A DNA stretch of 64,000 nucleotides from Paenibacillus sp. BIC5C1. Its GTDB lineage: Bacteria; Bacillota; Bacilli; Paenibacillales; Paenibacillaceae. The notes beneath the pieces were generated by a model. That model saw nothing but the letters and a program-made list of their open reading frames with translations, was not told the DNA's origin and did no database searches. Each line of letters opens with the position of its first letter. Position 1 is the stretch's first letter. This document shows positions 37,143 through 45,219 of this stretch, one piece after another. The translations under genes and the position numbers were made by a program. The stretch is from contig NZ_CP135922.1 in assembly GCF_032399705.1 (NCBI RefSeq), positions 5,394,001 to 5,458,000 of the forward strand, in the 5' to 3' direction.

Positions 37143-38107
37143 GAGTAGCGTCCCCCTTTCTTCTGAAGCATTCTTACGGCTACAATCATCAGGATGGAAA
37201 TGGCAAGCAGGATAAAGCCCATCATGTAAAGTCCGTGATTCCAGGTGGAATCGAATTCGACACTTGAGATTTGCATAACGATATTACTTGTCAGCACGGC
37301 TGTTGGCGTGAACAGACTGTTCGCGAGCTGCGCCGTATTGCCGATGACCATCACCACCGCCATCGTCTCTCCAATGGCACGAGTCATCCCGAGAATGACG
37401 GCGTACATGATTCCGCCTCTTGCAGCAGGCAAGACCACACGAGTTATGGTTTGAAATCGGTTCGTACCCAGTGCGTACGCTGCATCCCGGTATTTGTTCG
37501 GTACAGCAGATATGGCATCATCACTGATCCGGCTAATGGTAGGCAGCACCATAATCGTCAGAACGATGGACGCTGCGAGCAAACCATCCGCCAGATCATG
37601 TCCACTGATATCCCTAAGCCAGGGGATGAGAATCGTCAGTCCCAAGAAACCGTATACCACAGAAGGAATACCCACCAACAGATCCAATACGGGTCGCAGA
37701 ATATGGCGAAGCCATTTTGGCGTCATTTCGGCCAGAAACACAGCAATGATGACGGAGATTGGAATGGCAAACAGCATCGTGAGCCCCGTCAGTGCCAGCG
37801 TTCCCAGAATAAAGGTCAGTGCGCCGTAATGCTCATTTTCCGGGTCCCAGTTGGTAGAGAAAAAGAATTCGCTGAGCGAAACATCCGCAAAGGTCAGAAC
37901 GCCCGTACGAAGCATAAGAACCAGAATGCATAACAGAACCAGACAAACGAACAATGTACTGCCAATACAGATCATGCGAAACAGTTTATTGGACCATCTT
38001 AAACGCGCCTTACGGTCAAAACGGGTTCCCGATCCGGGAGCCTTGCCAATGCTTGGACCAAGCTCACTCGGAGCAGGGCTGTTCGTGGATGGATTTAAAT
38101 CGATCAT
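37139..38107 (-). CDS. pstC: Phosphate ABC transporter permease
   Basis: 322-residue permease. A long cytoplasmic N-terminus (about 45 residues) is followed by six membrane helices; the ISVIIAVFLAEMTPKWLRHI and ALGTNRFQTITRVVLPAARGG (EAA loop) segments and RAIGETMAVVMVIGN are typical of PstC. Start with AGGAAGAG. Separated from pstS by 107 bp that contain a stem-loop, the usual arrangement for making more binding protein than permease. Confidence 0.97.
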   Translation of the reverse strand: MIDLNPSTNSPAPSELGPSIGKAPGSGTRFDRKARLRWSNKLFRMICIGSTLFVCLVLLCILVLMLRTGVLTFADVSLSEFFFSTNWDPENEHYGALTFILGTLALTGLTMLFAIPISVIIAVFLAEMTPKWLRHILRPVLDLLVGIPSVVYGFLGLTILIPWLRDISGHDLADGLLAASIVLTIMVLPTISRISDDAISAVPNKYRDAAYALGTNRFQTITRVVLPAARGGIMYAVILGMTRAIGETMAVVMVIGNTAQLANSLFTPTAVLTSNIVMQISSVEFDSTWNHGLYMMGFILLAISILMIVAVRMLQKKGGRYS

Positions 38108-38133
38108 GAAGGGCTCTTCCTTTCACATAGAGA

Positions 38134-38166
38134 AGCCAGCTTGGCGACCGTGCGCAGAAGCTGGCT
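38134..38166 (-). promoter_or_regulatory. Intercistronic stem-loop between pstS and pstC
   Basis: AGCCAGCTT and AAGCTGGCT are a perfect 9-bp inverted repeat with a 15-nt loop and no T-run. It is probably an mRNA-stabilising or partial-termination element that lowers pstCAB relative to pstS. Confidence 0.5.
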
Positions 38167-38214
38167 ATCCCTTTCCTTATGAAATGCGAGAATGATGAAC
38201 GTTCGCAGCTTTCG

Positions 38215-39078
38215 TTATTTAACGGCAGCAAGCGGAATGAATTTCAGTTTTTTCAGGGAACCGTTCTGGAACTTGCTGCTTTGGATATACTCGATGAACG
38301 CTTTCGTTGCTCCCGTAGGTTGACCTTTGGTCATGTAATATCCAATACCCCATACTTTGTATGTTTTGTTCAGGACGTTTTTCTCTGTTGGTGCTACGCC
38401 ATTGATGGATACAGCCTTCATTTTGCTAGTTACATACGGAAGGTCAATATAACCGATTGCATTTGGTGTTGTTTCAATCGTTGTTTTCATATCACCGCTG
38501 GAGCCAACCTCTTTGTAGTTGTCCCCTTTGCTCATGAAGTCCTTGCCATCCAGTGCTTTTTGTTGGAAGTTAACCCGTGTACCGGAACCAAATTTACGGT
38601 TAACTACAACGATGTTGGCATCCGATCCGCCGACTTCCTTCCAGTTTGTCACTTTGCCGGAGAAGATGTCCTGCAGTTGTTTTGTTGTCAGATTGCTTAC
38701 ACCCACATTGGTATTAACGACAGCCGTGAACACTGTTACAGCTACCGGATTGGCTACCAAGCCATCAAATTTCTTGAAGCCAGGTACATCTTTGGATGCA
38801 TCCCAGTCTACAGCCCCAATGTCCGCGATCCCTTTACGAACGGATTGGGGACCTGTGATGGAACCTGCTGCGGAAGCCGAGATTTTAACTTTTGGATTAT
38901 CCTTTTTGAATTCGCTGGCTGCCTGAAGTGTCAGCGGAAGTAATGCGGAGGAACCGTTAATGACGATTTTACCTTTCTCTGTGCTCTTGGCAGCTGATGC
39001 TGTCGTTGCGCCACCCAGTCCACCAATCAGAGATACAGCCATAAGCATTGCTGTGAAGGGTTTGATCCATTTTTTCAT
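38215..39078 (-). CDS. pstS: Phosphate-binding protein
   Basis: 287 residues. Signal peptide MKKWIKPFTAMLMAVSLIGG...ASA with a normal AxA-type cleavage site and no lipobox cysteine, which is unusual because Gram-positive PstS are generally lipoproteins; it may be released or held by the permease. The phosphate-binding fold is clear: IVINGSSALLPLTLQAASEF, ASAAGSITGPQSVRKG, ADIGAVDWD, RKFGSGTRVNFQQKALDG and TPNAIGYIDL. It is translated downstream of the stalk/propeller gene with which it probably shares the Pho-box promoter. Confidence 0.95.
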   Translation of the reverse strand: MKKWIKPFTAMLMAVSLIGGLGGATTASAAKSTEKGKIVINGSSALLPLTLQAASEFKKDNPKVKISASAAGSITGPQSVRKGIADIGAVDWDASKDVPGFKKFDGLVANPVAVTVFTAVVNTNVGVSNLTTKQLQDIFSGKVTNWKEVGGSDANIVVVNRKFGSGTRVNFQQKALDGKDFMSKGDNYKEVGSSGDMKTTIETTPNAIGYIDLPYVTSKMKAVSINGVAPTEKNVLNKTYKVWGIGYYMTKGQPTGATKAFIEYIQSSKFQNGSLKKLKFIPLAAVK

Positions 39079-39133
39079 GTTAATTAAACTCCTCTCGAAT
39101 TAAAAAGCTTGTGATCATATTTGATATAAAACA

Positions 39134-40534
39134 TTACTTCGTAACGGCTCTCCAGCTTCCGCCAGCTTGTACCAGTACTCGGCCGTTCTCAACCACAGAG
39201 ATCTGTGATCCGGCAACCGCGATGGATGATACATCGGAAGATACGGTATACAACTTGGTTTGTTTTCCAGTTACCGGGTCGATCGAAAGGATCACGCTGT
39301 TGTTGTCATCCTGGGCTGCCAGTACATACAAGATTCCACCTGACAGAATAGCTTGTTCTACATCGTACTCGGTGTACACCGGCGTAGACTTTTGGGATGA
39401 ATCCACAGACAGCAACGATGCTTTACCGTCTTCGGAAGGTACACTCACGTAGTAGGCCTTTTGTCCGTCAGCAGACCATACAAATACCTTGTCGTCGGTT
39501 GATGTTGTAAGCTTCACAGCCTCCGGTTTTGAATCTCCTGTGTTATACGAAAATATTTGCTGTTGATTGGATGAGAAATCAATGGAGACATTGTCTTCAT
39601 CCACATTGGTTGTATCCGAAGTTACGGTACCAAGTGTTGTTACGGTATAGATGAATTTCTTGCCGTCAGCAGAAACATTCAGGTTTTCCTTATAATCCAC
39701 CTTGTCTTCGACCACTTTCGTAATCGCGCCATCCGCCAGATTCAGCTTGGCAATCACAGACCCTTTATCTCCTTGCAGGAAGTAGATTGCACTCCCGTCA
39801 GCAGACCAAACCAACTCAGGCTTGATGCTGTTGTCACTCGTGATCAGTTTGGAAGCCTTGGTCTTCAGATCAATAACATAAACGGCTCCTTCGGCATTCG
39901 TATAAGCCGCTTGATCACCACTTGGCGAAATAACGAGATCCGATCCACCGTCTGTCGTTAGCAACAACTCATATTTGCCGCTTGTTGTATTCACGAGATA
40001 ATCGTTTCTGCCATTGTTGTCGCTCTTGGAAACAATCAGCTTATCCGCTCCGGCAAAACGAGGATTCTCGACTTCATCGATCAAGGATACCGTACTGATC
40101 TCAAGCAGTCCGTTTCGCTTGACAATCGTACCGCCAACGCCCGACACCAGTGGACGAAGAGCGATGTAACTTGTACCACCGATGATGGTAACCGGTTGAT
40201 TCAGATTCACTTTGACGTCATCTACCACAATTTGTTTGCTATTGTTTTGGAGCGTCACGCTGTGATCATTCAGCTTGATCACCGTCGTTCCGCTATGTAC
40301 TTCGGCTTGTGCGCCGATGGCTTTGATCACATCACGAAGTGACACAAGTGTCTCCCCATTTTTAACGATGGAACGAACGATGACGCTGTTACCGTTTATT
40401 GTAAGCGTGGAATTTTGCACCTGAGCTGCATTAGCCGCAGGTTTCACTGCAGGAGCAGCCGATACTGCACTAACCACAGAAGTACCTAACACTGTTGCTA
40501 CCATGGACACCACTAACACTTTTTTCATTGACAT
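39134..40534 (-). CDS. Exported stalk-domain/TolB-like propeller protein
   Basis: 466 residues. Signal peptide (MKKVLVVSMVATVLGTSVVSAVSA), then a copper amine oxidase N-terminal 'stalk' domain at about 40-150 (GETLVSLRDVIKAIGAQAEV, GTSYIALRPLVSGVGG), then a TolB/WD40-type beta-propeller of about six blades (SPSGDQAAYTNAEGAVYVID; PELVWSADGSAIYFLQ; VWSADGQKAYYVS). No wall anchor or lipobox, so it is probably secreted. It directly precedes pstSCAB on the same strand, and its own promoter bears a Pho box, so it is induced by phosphate starvation. Function unknown; a role in phosphate capture or envelope sensing is a guess. ATG 40534 with GGGTGAC. Confidence 0.85.
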   Translation of the reverse strand: MSMKKVLVVSMVATVLGTSVVSAVSAAPAVKPAANAAQVQNSTLTINGNSVIVRSIVKNGETLVSLRDVIKAIGAQAEVHSGTTVIKLNDHSVTLQNNSKQIVVDDVKVNLNQPVTIIGGTSYIALRPLVSGVGGTIVKRNGLLEISTVSLIDEVENPRFAGADKLIVSKSDNNGRNDYLVNTTSGKYELLLTTDGGSDLVISPSGDQAAYTNAEGAVYVIDLKTKASKLITSDNSIKPELVWSADGSAIYFLQGDKGSVIAKLNLADGAITKVVEDKVDYKENLNVSADGKKFIYTVTTLGTVTSDTTNVDEDNVSIDFSSNQQQIFSYNTGDSKPEAVKLTTSTDDKVFVWSADGQKAYYVSVPSEDGKASLLSVDSSQKSTPVYTEYDVEQAILSGGILYVLAAQDDNNSVILSIDPVTGKQTKLYTVSSDVSSIAVAGSQISVVENGRVLVQAGGSWRAVTK

Positions 40535-40688
40535 TGGCTCTTGTCACCCTTCTCTATTCCATTTAATTTGCCTTGTTTTGTCATGCCCTGCTGTCTGGTA
40601 TTCTGCATGTATCGTCTTTATGAGAGCTTGTCCGGCTCATCCCCCCAAACTTCCACGTTCATAGTAAAAATGACCTATCACGATTGTA

Positions 40689-40742
40689 ATTATAGGAGAG
40701 ATTTGTAAACGGGAAATCCTGGAATTGTTAACGAATTGTCAA
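40689..40742 (-). promoter_or_regulatory. PhoP box and -10 upstream of the phosphate operon
   Basis: On the minus strand, repeats TTGACA, TTAACA, AGGATT and TTTACA begin at 40742, 40731, 40720 and 40709, spaced exactly 11 bp as in PhoP-dependent promoters. Three of the four match TT(A/T/C)ACA-type repeats (one as TTGACA). TATAAT follows at 40689-40694. No second box was seen directly before pstS. Confidence 0.75.
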
Positions 40743-40756
40743 TGTTTTCATAAATA

Positions 40757-40799
40757 CAAAAAAAGAGTCGATGGAATATGATCCATGACTCGTTTTTTG
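40757..40799 (-). terminator. Terminator between response regulator and phosphate operon
   Basis: GAGTC...GACTC hairpin with an inner GGA/TCC pair, flanked by A-run and T-run, 43 bp beyond the response-regulator stop codon; it may act both ways. Confidence 0.75.
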
Positions 40800-40841
40800 T
40801 GAGTTAAAATTGCGGCTCCAGTATCCGAACATGTCGATTCT

Positions 40842-41969
40842 TCAGACCTCAATCTGTTCATATAACTGTCTCGTGAGAAAGGAGGGTTGAATGTTAAGCT
40901 CAGTCAATCTTTCTTTGAGATTGCGATAGATCCGCAGCACATGGTCGTGTTTACCCATGTACAAGTACGCCTGCATGGCACGACGATAGGCTTCTTCTTC
41001 ATATGGCGATTGACTGATTGCACGTTCTGCTGCCTCTGCTGCTTTTCTGCCGTTACGTGAATCCAGATATTTCTCGGAAAGTTTCAGCTTAAGTTCCAGT
41101 GAAATTTGCTCCAGCTTATGACTTAGCTCCACTATCCATGGGTAATCCTCCTGAGGTAACAGTTCGTCCAGATACAAATGTAAGGTTTGCTCGATTAGAG
41201 ATATCGGCATATCTTCTTGCTCCATCCTGAACGAAATGTCCAGAAAATCATATACGTCTGCTCTGATTCGTTCCTTATCCAGGATATAGTGCTCACTTTT
41301 ATATCTCAACAAATGTTCAATACCAACGTTCCGCAAATTTTTTCGCAACAGGCTCACACAGGTGTGCAAATAAATTTTGGCTTTCTCATAAGGTTCATCC
41401 GGCCATAACTTTTCGATAATACGATCCCGGTGAACTGCACTTGTGGCAGGGTTATTCAGCAGCAAATACGCAAAAAGCTCCTTCTCTTTGGCTGTTCGCC
41501 ACATCATCGTCTTTCCATTTGTGATTGCAACACGGAATGTTCCAAGCAATTGGACAAACAACTTGTCCGTATTATCAGTCTTGACGACAACGTGATCCGT
41601 GGGTCTGTTCTTCTCCTTTGTCAATCGCTCAATGGTCCGTGACAAGCGCTCCATCTCGATGGGTTTGAGCAGGTAATCCAGCGCTTCATGCTCGAAAGCG
41701 GCCACAGCATACTGATCATAGGCAGTCGTGAACACGATCATGGCGTCCGGTTCCACTTCGTGTATGTTCGCTGCCAACTCCAATCCGCTCATTCCTGGCA
41801 TCTCAATATCCAGAAACCAGATATCCGGGTGAATGTTCCGAAGTGCCACAAGCGCATCAAAGCCATTAGCCGCACGCCCTGCGACGTGTACTTTACCTGT
41901 TCGAGTAAGGAACATTTCCAGCATATTCAAAGCATGCGGCTCGTCATCCACCAAATACGCTTGCATCAC
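40842..41969 (-). CDS. Response regulator with REC, winged HTH and BTAD domains
   Basis: 375 residues. Receiver domain 1-120 with acidic pocket (VDDEP), phospho-aspartate in DIWFLDIEMPGMSG (about 54), threonine (FTTAYD) and lysine (LLKPIEM). A SARP/OmpR-type winged HTH follows at about 145-220 (AKEKELFAYLLLNNP, HRDRIIEKLWPDEPYEKAK). A bacterial transcriptional activation (BTAD) TPR-like domain ends the protein (YPWIVELSHKLEQISLELK, AISQSPYEEEAYRRAMQAYL). SARP architecture fused to a receiver is typical of Paenibacillus-type regulators that sit next to 7TMR-DISM kinases. It starts 23 nt behind the kinase gene, its clear partner. Confidence 0.93.
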   Translation of the reverse strand: MMQAYLVDDEPHALNMLEMFLTRTGKVHVAGRAANGFDALVALRNIHPDIWFLDIEMPGMSGLELAANIHEVEPDAMIVFTTAYDQYAVAAFEHEALDYLLKPIEMERLSRTIERLTKEKNRPTDHVVVKTDNTDKLFVQLLGTFRVAITNGKTMMWRTAKEKELFAYLLLNNPATSAVHRDRIIEKLWPDEPYEKAKIYLHTCVSLLRKNLRNVGIEHLLRYKSEHYILDKERIRADVYDFLDISFRMEQEDMPISLIEQTLHLYLDELLPQEDYPWIVELSHKLEQISLELKLKLSEKYLDSRNGRKAAEAAERAISQSPYEEEAYRRAMQAYLYMGKHDHVLRIYRNLKERLTELNIQPSFLTRQLYEQIEV

Positions 41970-41992
41970 TACAGGTTCCCCCTTTGCTTCAT

Positions 41993-44900
41993 TTATTGGT
42001 ATGGGAATTCAATCGTTATCTTCGTCCCGTGACCTTGTTCACTCTGGATCACAGGTGCTTGTCCGTTCATGTGTTTCAGTCGCCTCTGTACATTTTGCAA
42101 GCCAATTCCCTGTTCGGCATGGCCTCTTTCCAGAATACTTGCGACCTGCTCAGGAGACATGCCGATCCCATCATCCTCAACCACCACTTGAACCCGATTT
42201 TCACATTTTCGGATGAATAACCGCACCGTTCCTCCATCAATCTTTTTCGACACCCCATGCCGGATAGCATTCTCCACCAGCGGTTCGATGAGGAGTGGCA
42301 TCACTTTACAGGAATTCAGTGATCTGTCCACATCCAACTCAACCTGAAGACGTGAACCGAAGCGCTCCTGCTCAATCTCCACATAGGCCTGAATCAACTC
42401 CATCTCCTTGCTGAGCGGAATCAACTCCTCCGAGTTATCCAGATGAAAAAGAATTCGCAAATAACGACTGAAGCTGCCTAACAGCTCTCCCGCTCTGGGC
42501 CCGTCTGTGAAACATAACGACATAATCGTTCCCAAGGCATTATACAGAAAATGCGGTTTGATCTGTGAACGAAGAAACGCCATTTCGTTGTTCGCAGCTT
42601 CCTTCACCAGTCGTTTCATACCGAGCAAGGTATGTACTCGGACCAGAATCTCTCCCGCATCCAGCGGACGTGTAATAAAATCGTTGCCTCCTGCCTTAAT
42701 GCATGCCTCAATATCCGCTGGTGTACTGCGCATGTTGATAAACAGAACCGGCAGCTCCACCTGGCTGAATTCCAGCCGAATCTGTTTACACACCTTATAA
42801 CCTGTAACCGCAGGCAGCATTGCATCCACGATGACGAGATCAGGCAGCTTACCGCTTGCAAGTAATGATTGCACCTCTATGTCGGAGTCCGCAAAGCTAA
42901 CCTGAAAACCTTCTGTAGAAAGTAATGTATTCAAGTGCTCCATGTCCACAAGATCGGTTGTTGCAATTAATATGGCTGCTGAAGCGTTGCTAGATGGCAA
43001 TTCCGATAAATCCTCTACGTACGTTTCCTGAGATACTGCAGTCTCAGTAACGCTCTCCATGCCAGCATTTTCTGCGGATGGAAGCTCGATCTGAATTGAT
43101 TCTGTTGCATCGTTGACCGTAAGCCGCCCCCCCATAATGCCGACAAGCTCTGCTGAAACAGACAAGCCTGCTGAACCGTTCTGCATACTCTGTAAATCAG
43201 CGCGGTCTTCTCTCCCCAATCGGGTAAACTGTTCCGTGTATGCCTCGAAACGAAGTATAATCCGCACTCGCTCTTGATGCCGCTCGCACTCGAATACCAG
43301 CTCCCTGTGACTATGCTGACCAATCATATGATAAACAAGGTTGTACAGCACTTGCAGCAGACGGCTCTCATCTGCCATAACATAGCGGGCCTCAAGCTCC
43401 AGCCTGCGTACCATAACGATTCCTTTTCCCGTAGCCAGAAACCCGAGCACCTCAGTGACCAAAGAAAGGCAGGATACCAGATCAACAGTGCCCACCGCAA
43501 TCTTCATATTGCCGTCTCTAAATCGCGACATATCGATCAGATCATTCACAAGATTGGACATCCGGTATGATGTATTGCGTATGAGTTGAAGCTTACTTCG
43601 AATTTCGGTCTCATTCGTGCGTCTCAACGACGTTCCTAGAAGAGAACGGGATAAATGAATGATGCTGTGAAGCGGAGAGTTCAGTTCATGCGATGTCAGC
43701 AGCAAAAACTCATCCTTTACCTTGTCCGATAATTGAAGCTGTTGCGTAAGCCGCTGCATTGCATCATAAGCTCCGACATATTGATAGATCAGGAGCACGG
43801 CGAAGACACTCAAAATTACTAATGTTGTACAATTAAGTAGAATCTGACTCACCGGATACCACGTTACGAGGATGCCAAGAACGTAATTTACAAGCATAAG
43901 CCAGATACATGTGATGAGAAGTTGTAACTGGGAACGACTCTTGCTCTCATATTTCTTCAGAACATAGTGATGCAGAATGACAGCAAAGGCTACAGCATAA
44001 GACAACAGGTTAACGATATACATGCCTTCCTGAATGGAGGAATACACTCGAAATGGAGATATCATGATCAGGGCGACGTATAGAGCAAGCAGAACACTTG
44101 GCAGCTGCAGCCATCTTCTGATCGTTTGCCCCAGCCCAGGGGCCAGTTTCCATGTAATCATGCTAACAATGACGGATACACCATATACCGCTGCATATTT
44201 CATTTTAAAGGCGAACTCAAAGGGAATTCCCGGCGCAAGCTGTAATAACAGACGCTCCCCATTCGTCACCACAATGACGGCAAAACCCAAGAAAAATAGC
44301 GCGTAAAGCAACTGAATGCGATCACGATGCAGACGAAGATAGAGATAGAAAAACAGCAAACCAAAGATGACTACAATCCCCATGATGAACAGCTCCAGTC
44401 CAGACTGAATCATCGTTCTTCTTTCAATCTGACTGGCATACCCCAGTTCAATCGAGTTGTAGATGCCACCGCTGCGAAAATCAAAATTAGCTACCTGTAA
44501 CACAATTTCGAGCTCTGCTTGTTTCGTATGAAAATAAATCGTATATGGCTCATTGCGTGGTATATAGGATGCCGCAGACGTGCTCGGAAGCCCTGATCGG
44601 CTCATCTGCTGCCCATCCAGATACATCGCATCCGCGAATCGAACATATCGTTTGGCAATTGCCAGCTGCTCCCCCTGAGGCAAATTCCGCACAATCAGGC
44701 GATAGGTCCCATATCCCTTCCCGCTCATTGGATAGCCTTGATTAATCACATCCTCATCCCAGTTCCCAGGCACTTGCATCATGATGGGCTTGATACGCGT
44801 TAGATGGATCTGCTGTGGTGAGAGCAGCTGCTCAGGATAGAATTCCCATTCTCCATCCAGTGGAATAATGGTATGGCTTGTCCATGAGAAGTCTGCCAAC

Positions 44901-45028
44901 TCCAGAGTCCCCTGCTTGGCAACAGGCGCCCCTCGTCCACCCCCGATCTGCAACACAACCACGAGTGCGAGCAGCATTGTCATTAATCCAACCCCTAACA
45001 AAAACCGATCCTTTCTGATGACAGTCAT
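41993..45028 (-). CDS. 7TMR-DISM hybrid sensor histidine kinase with two kinase modules
   Basis: About 1011 residues from the ATG at 45028. Order: signal/TM, extracellular 7TMR-DISM-type sensor (about 40-190), seven membrane helices (about 200-400), HisKA dimerisation with LLLTSHELNSPLHSIIHLS (H-box), a degenerate ATPase domain lacking clear N and G boxes (only SAGLSVSAELVGIMGGRL), receiver domain (PDLVIVDAMLPAVTGYKV phospho-aspartate), and a second LytS/YesM-type kinase part (SQIKPHFLYNALGTIMSLC; N-box PLVENAIRHG; GIGLQNVQRRLKHM). The first ATPase looks unable to bind ATP, so the C-terminal module should supply the phosphoryl group. Partner is the BTAD response regulator. Confidence 0.92.
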   Translation of the reverse strand: MTVIRKDRFLLGVGLMTMLLALVVVLQIGGGRGAPVAKQGTLELADFSWTSHTIIPLDGEWEFYPEQLLSPQQIHLTRIKPIMMQVPGNWDEDVINQGYPMSGKGYGTYRLIVRNLPQGEQLAIAKRYVRFADAMYLDGQQMSRSGLPSTSAASYIPRNEPYTIYFHTKQAELEIVLQVANFDFRSGGIYNSIELGYASQIERRTMIQSGLELFIMGIVVIFGLLFFYLYLRLHRDRIQLLYALFFLGFAVIVVTNGERLLLQLAPGIPFEFAFKMKYAAVYGVSVIVSMITWKLAPGLGQTIRRWLQLPSVLLALYVALIMISPFRVYSSIQEGMYIVNLLSYAVAFAVILHHYVLKKYESKSRSQLQLLITCIWLMLVNYVLGILVTWYPVSQILLNCTTLVILSVFAVLLIYQYVGAYDAMQRLTQQLQLSDKVKDEFLLLTSHELNSPLHSIIHLSRSLLGTSLRRTNETEIRSKLQLIRNTSYRMSNLVNDLIDMSRFRDGNMKIAVGTVDLVSCLSLVTEVLGFLATGKGIVMVRRLELEARYVMADESRLLQVLYNLVYHMIGQHSHRELVFECERHQERVRIILRFEAYTEQFTRLGREDRADLQSMQNGSAGLSVSAELVGIMGGRLTVNDATESIQIELPSAENAGMESVTETAVSQETYVEDLSELPSSNASAAILIATTDLVDMEHLNTLLSTEGFQVSFADSDIEVQSLLASGKLPDLVIVDAMLPAVTGYKVCKQIRLEFSQVELPVLFINMRSTPADIEACIKAGGNDFITRPLDAGEILVRVHTLLGMKRLVKEAANNEMAFLRSQIKPHFLYNALGTIMSLCFTDGPRAGELLGSFSRYLRILFHLDNSEELIPLSKEMELIQAYVEIEQERFGSRLQVELDVDRSLNSCKVMPLLIEPLVENAIRHGVSKKIDGGTVRLFIRKCENRVQVVVEDDGIGMSPEQVASILERGHAEQGIGLQNVQRRLKHMNGQAPVIQSEQGHGTKITIEFPYQ

Positions 45029-45126
45029 CTCTCCTTCTTCCGTAGCAGCTACCACTCAATATAGCGTTATTTTCGCACTCACGCTTGACCCTGTCCATCC
45101 TTTTCCCAGGCTACGATATAACGATG

Positions 45127-45150
45127 AAAAAAAGGCATCCGCAGATGCCT
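45127..45150 (-). terminator. Terminator after the cohesin/SLH gene
   Basis: AGGCATC and GATGCCT stem with a T-run on the minus strand. A second stem (TGATGCTGCT/AGCAGCATCA, 45164-45208) lies closer to the gene's stop codon. Confidence 0.7.
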
Positions 45151-45219
45151 CTGGAGTTCATCTGATGCTGCTCGTCCCTAGCGCAGGATAGGAACAAAGC
45201 AGCATCAGCAATAAACATT

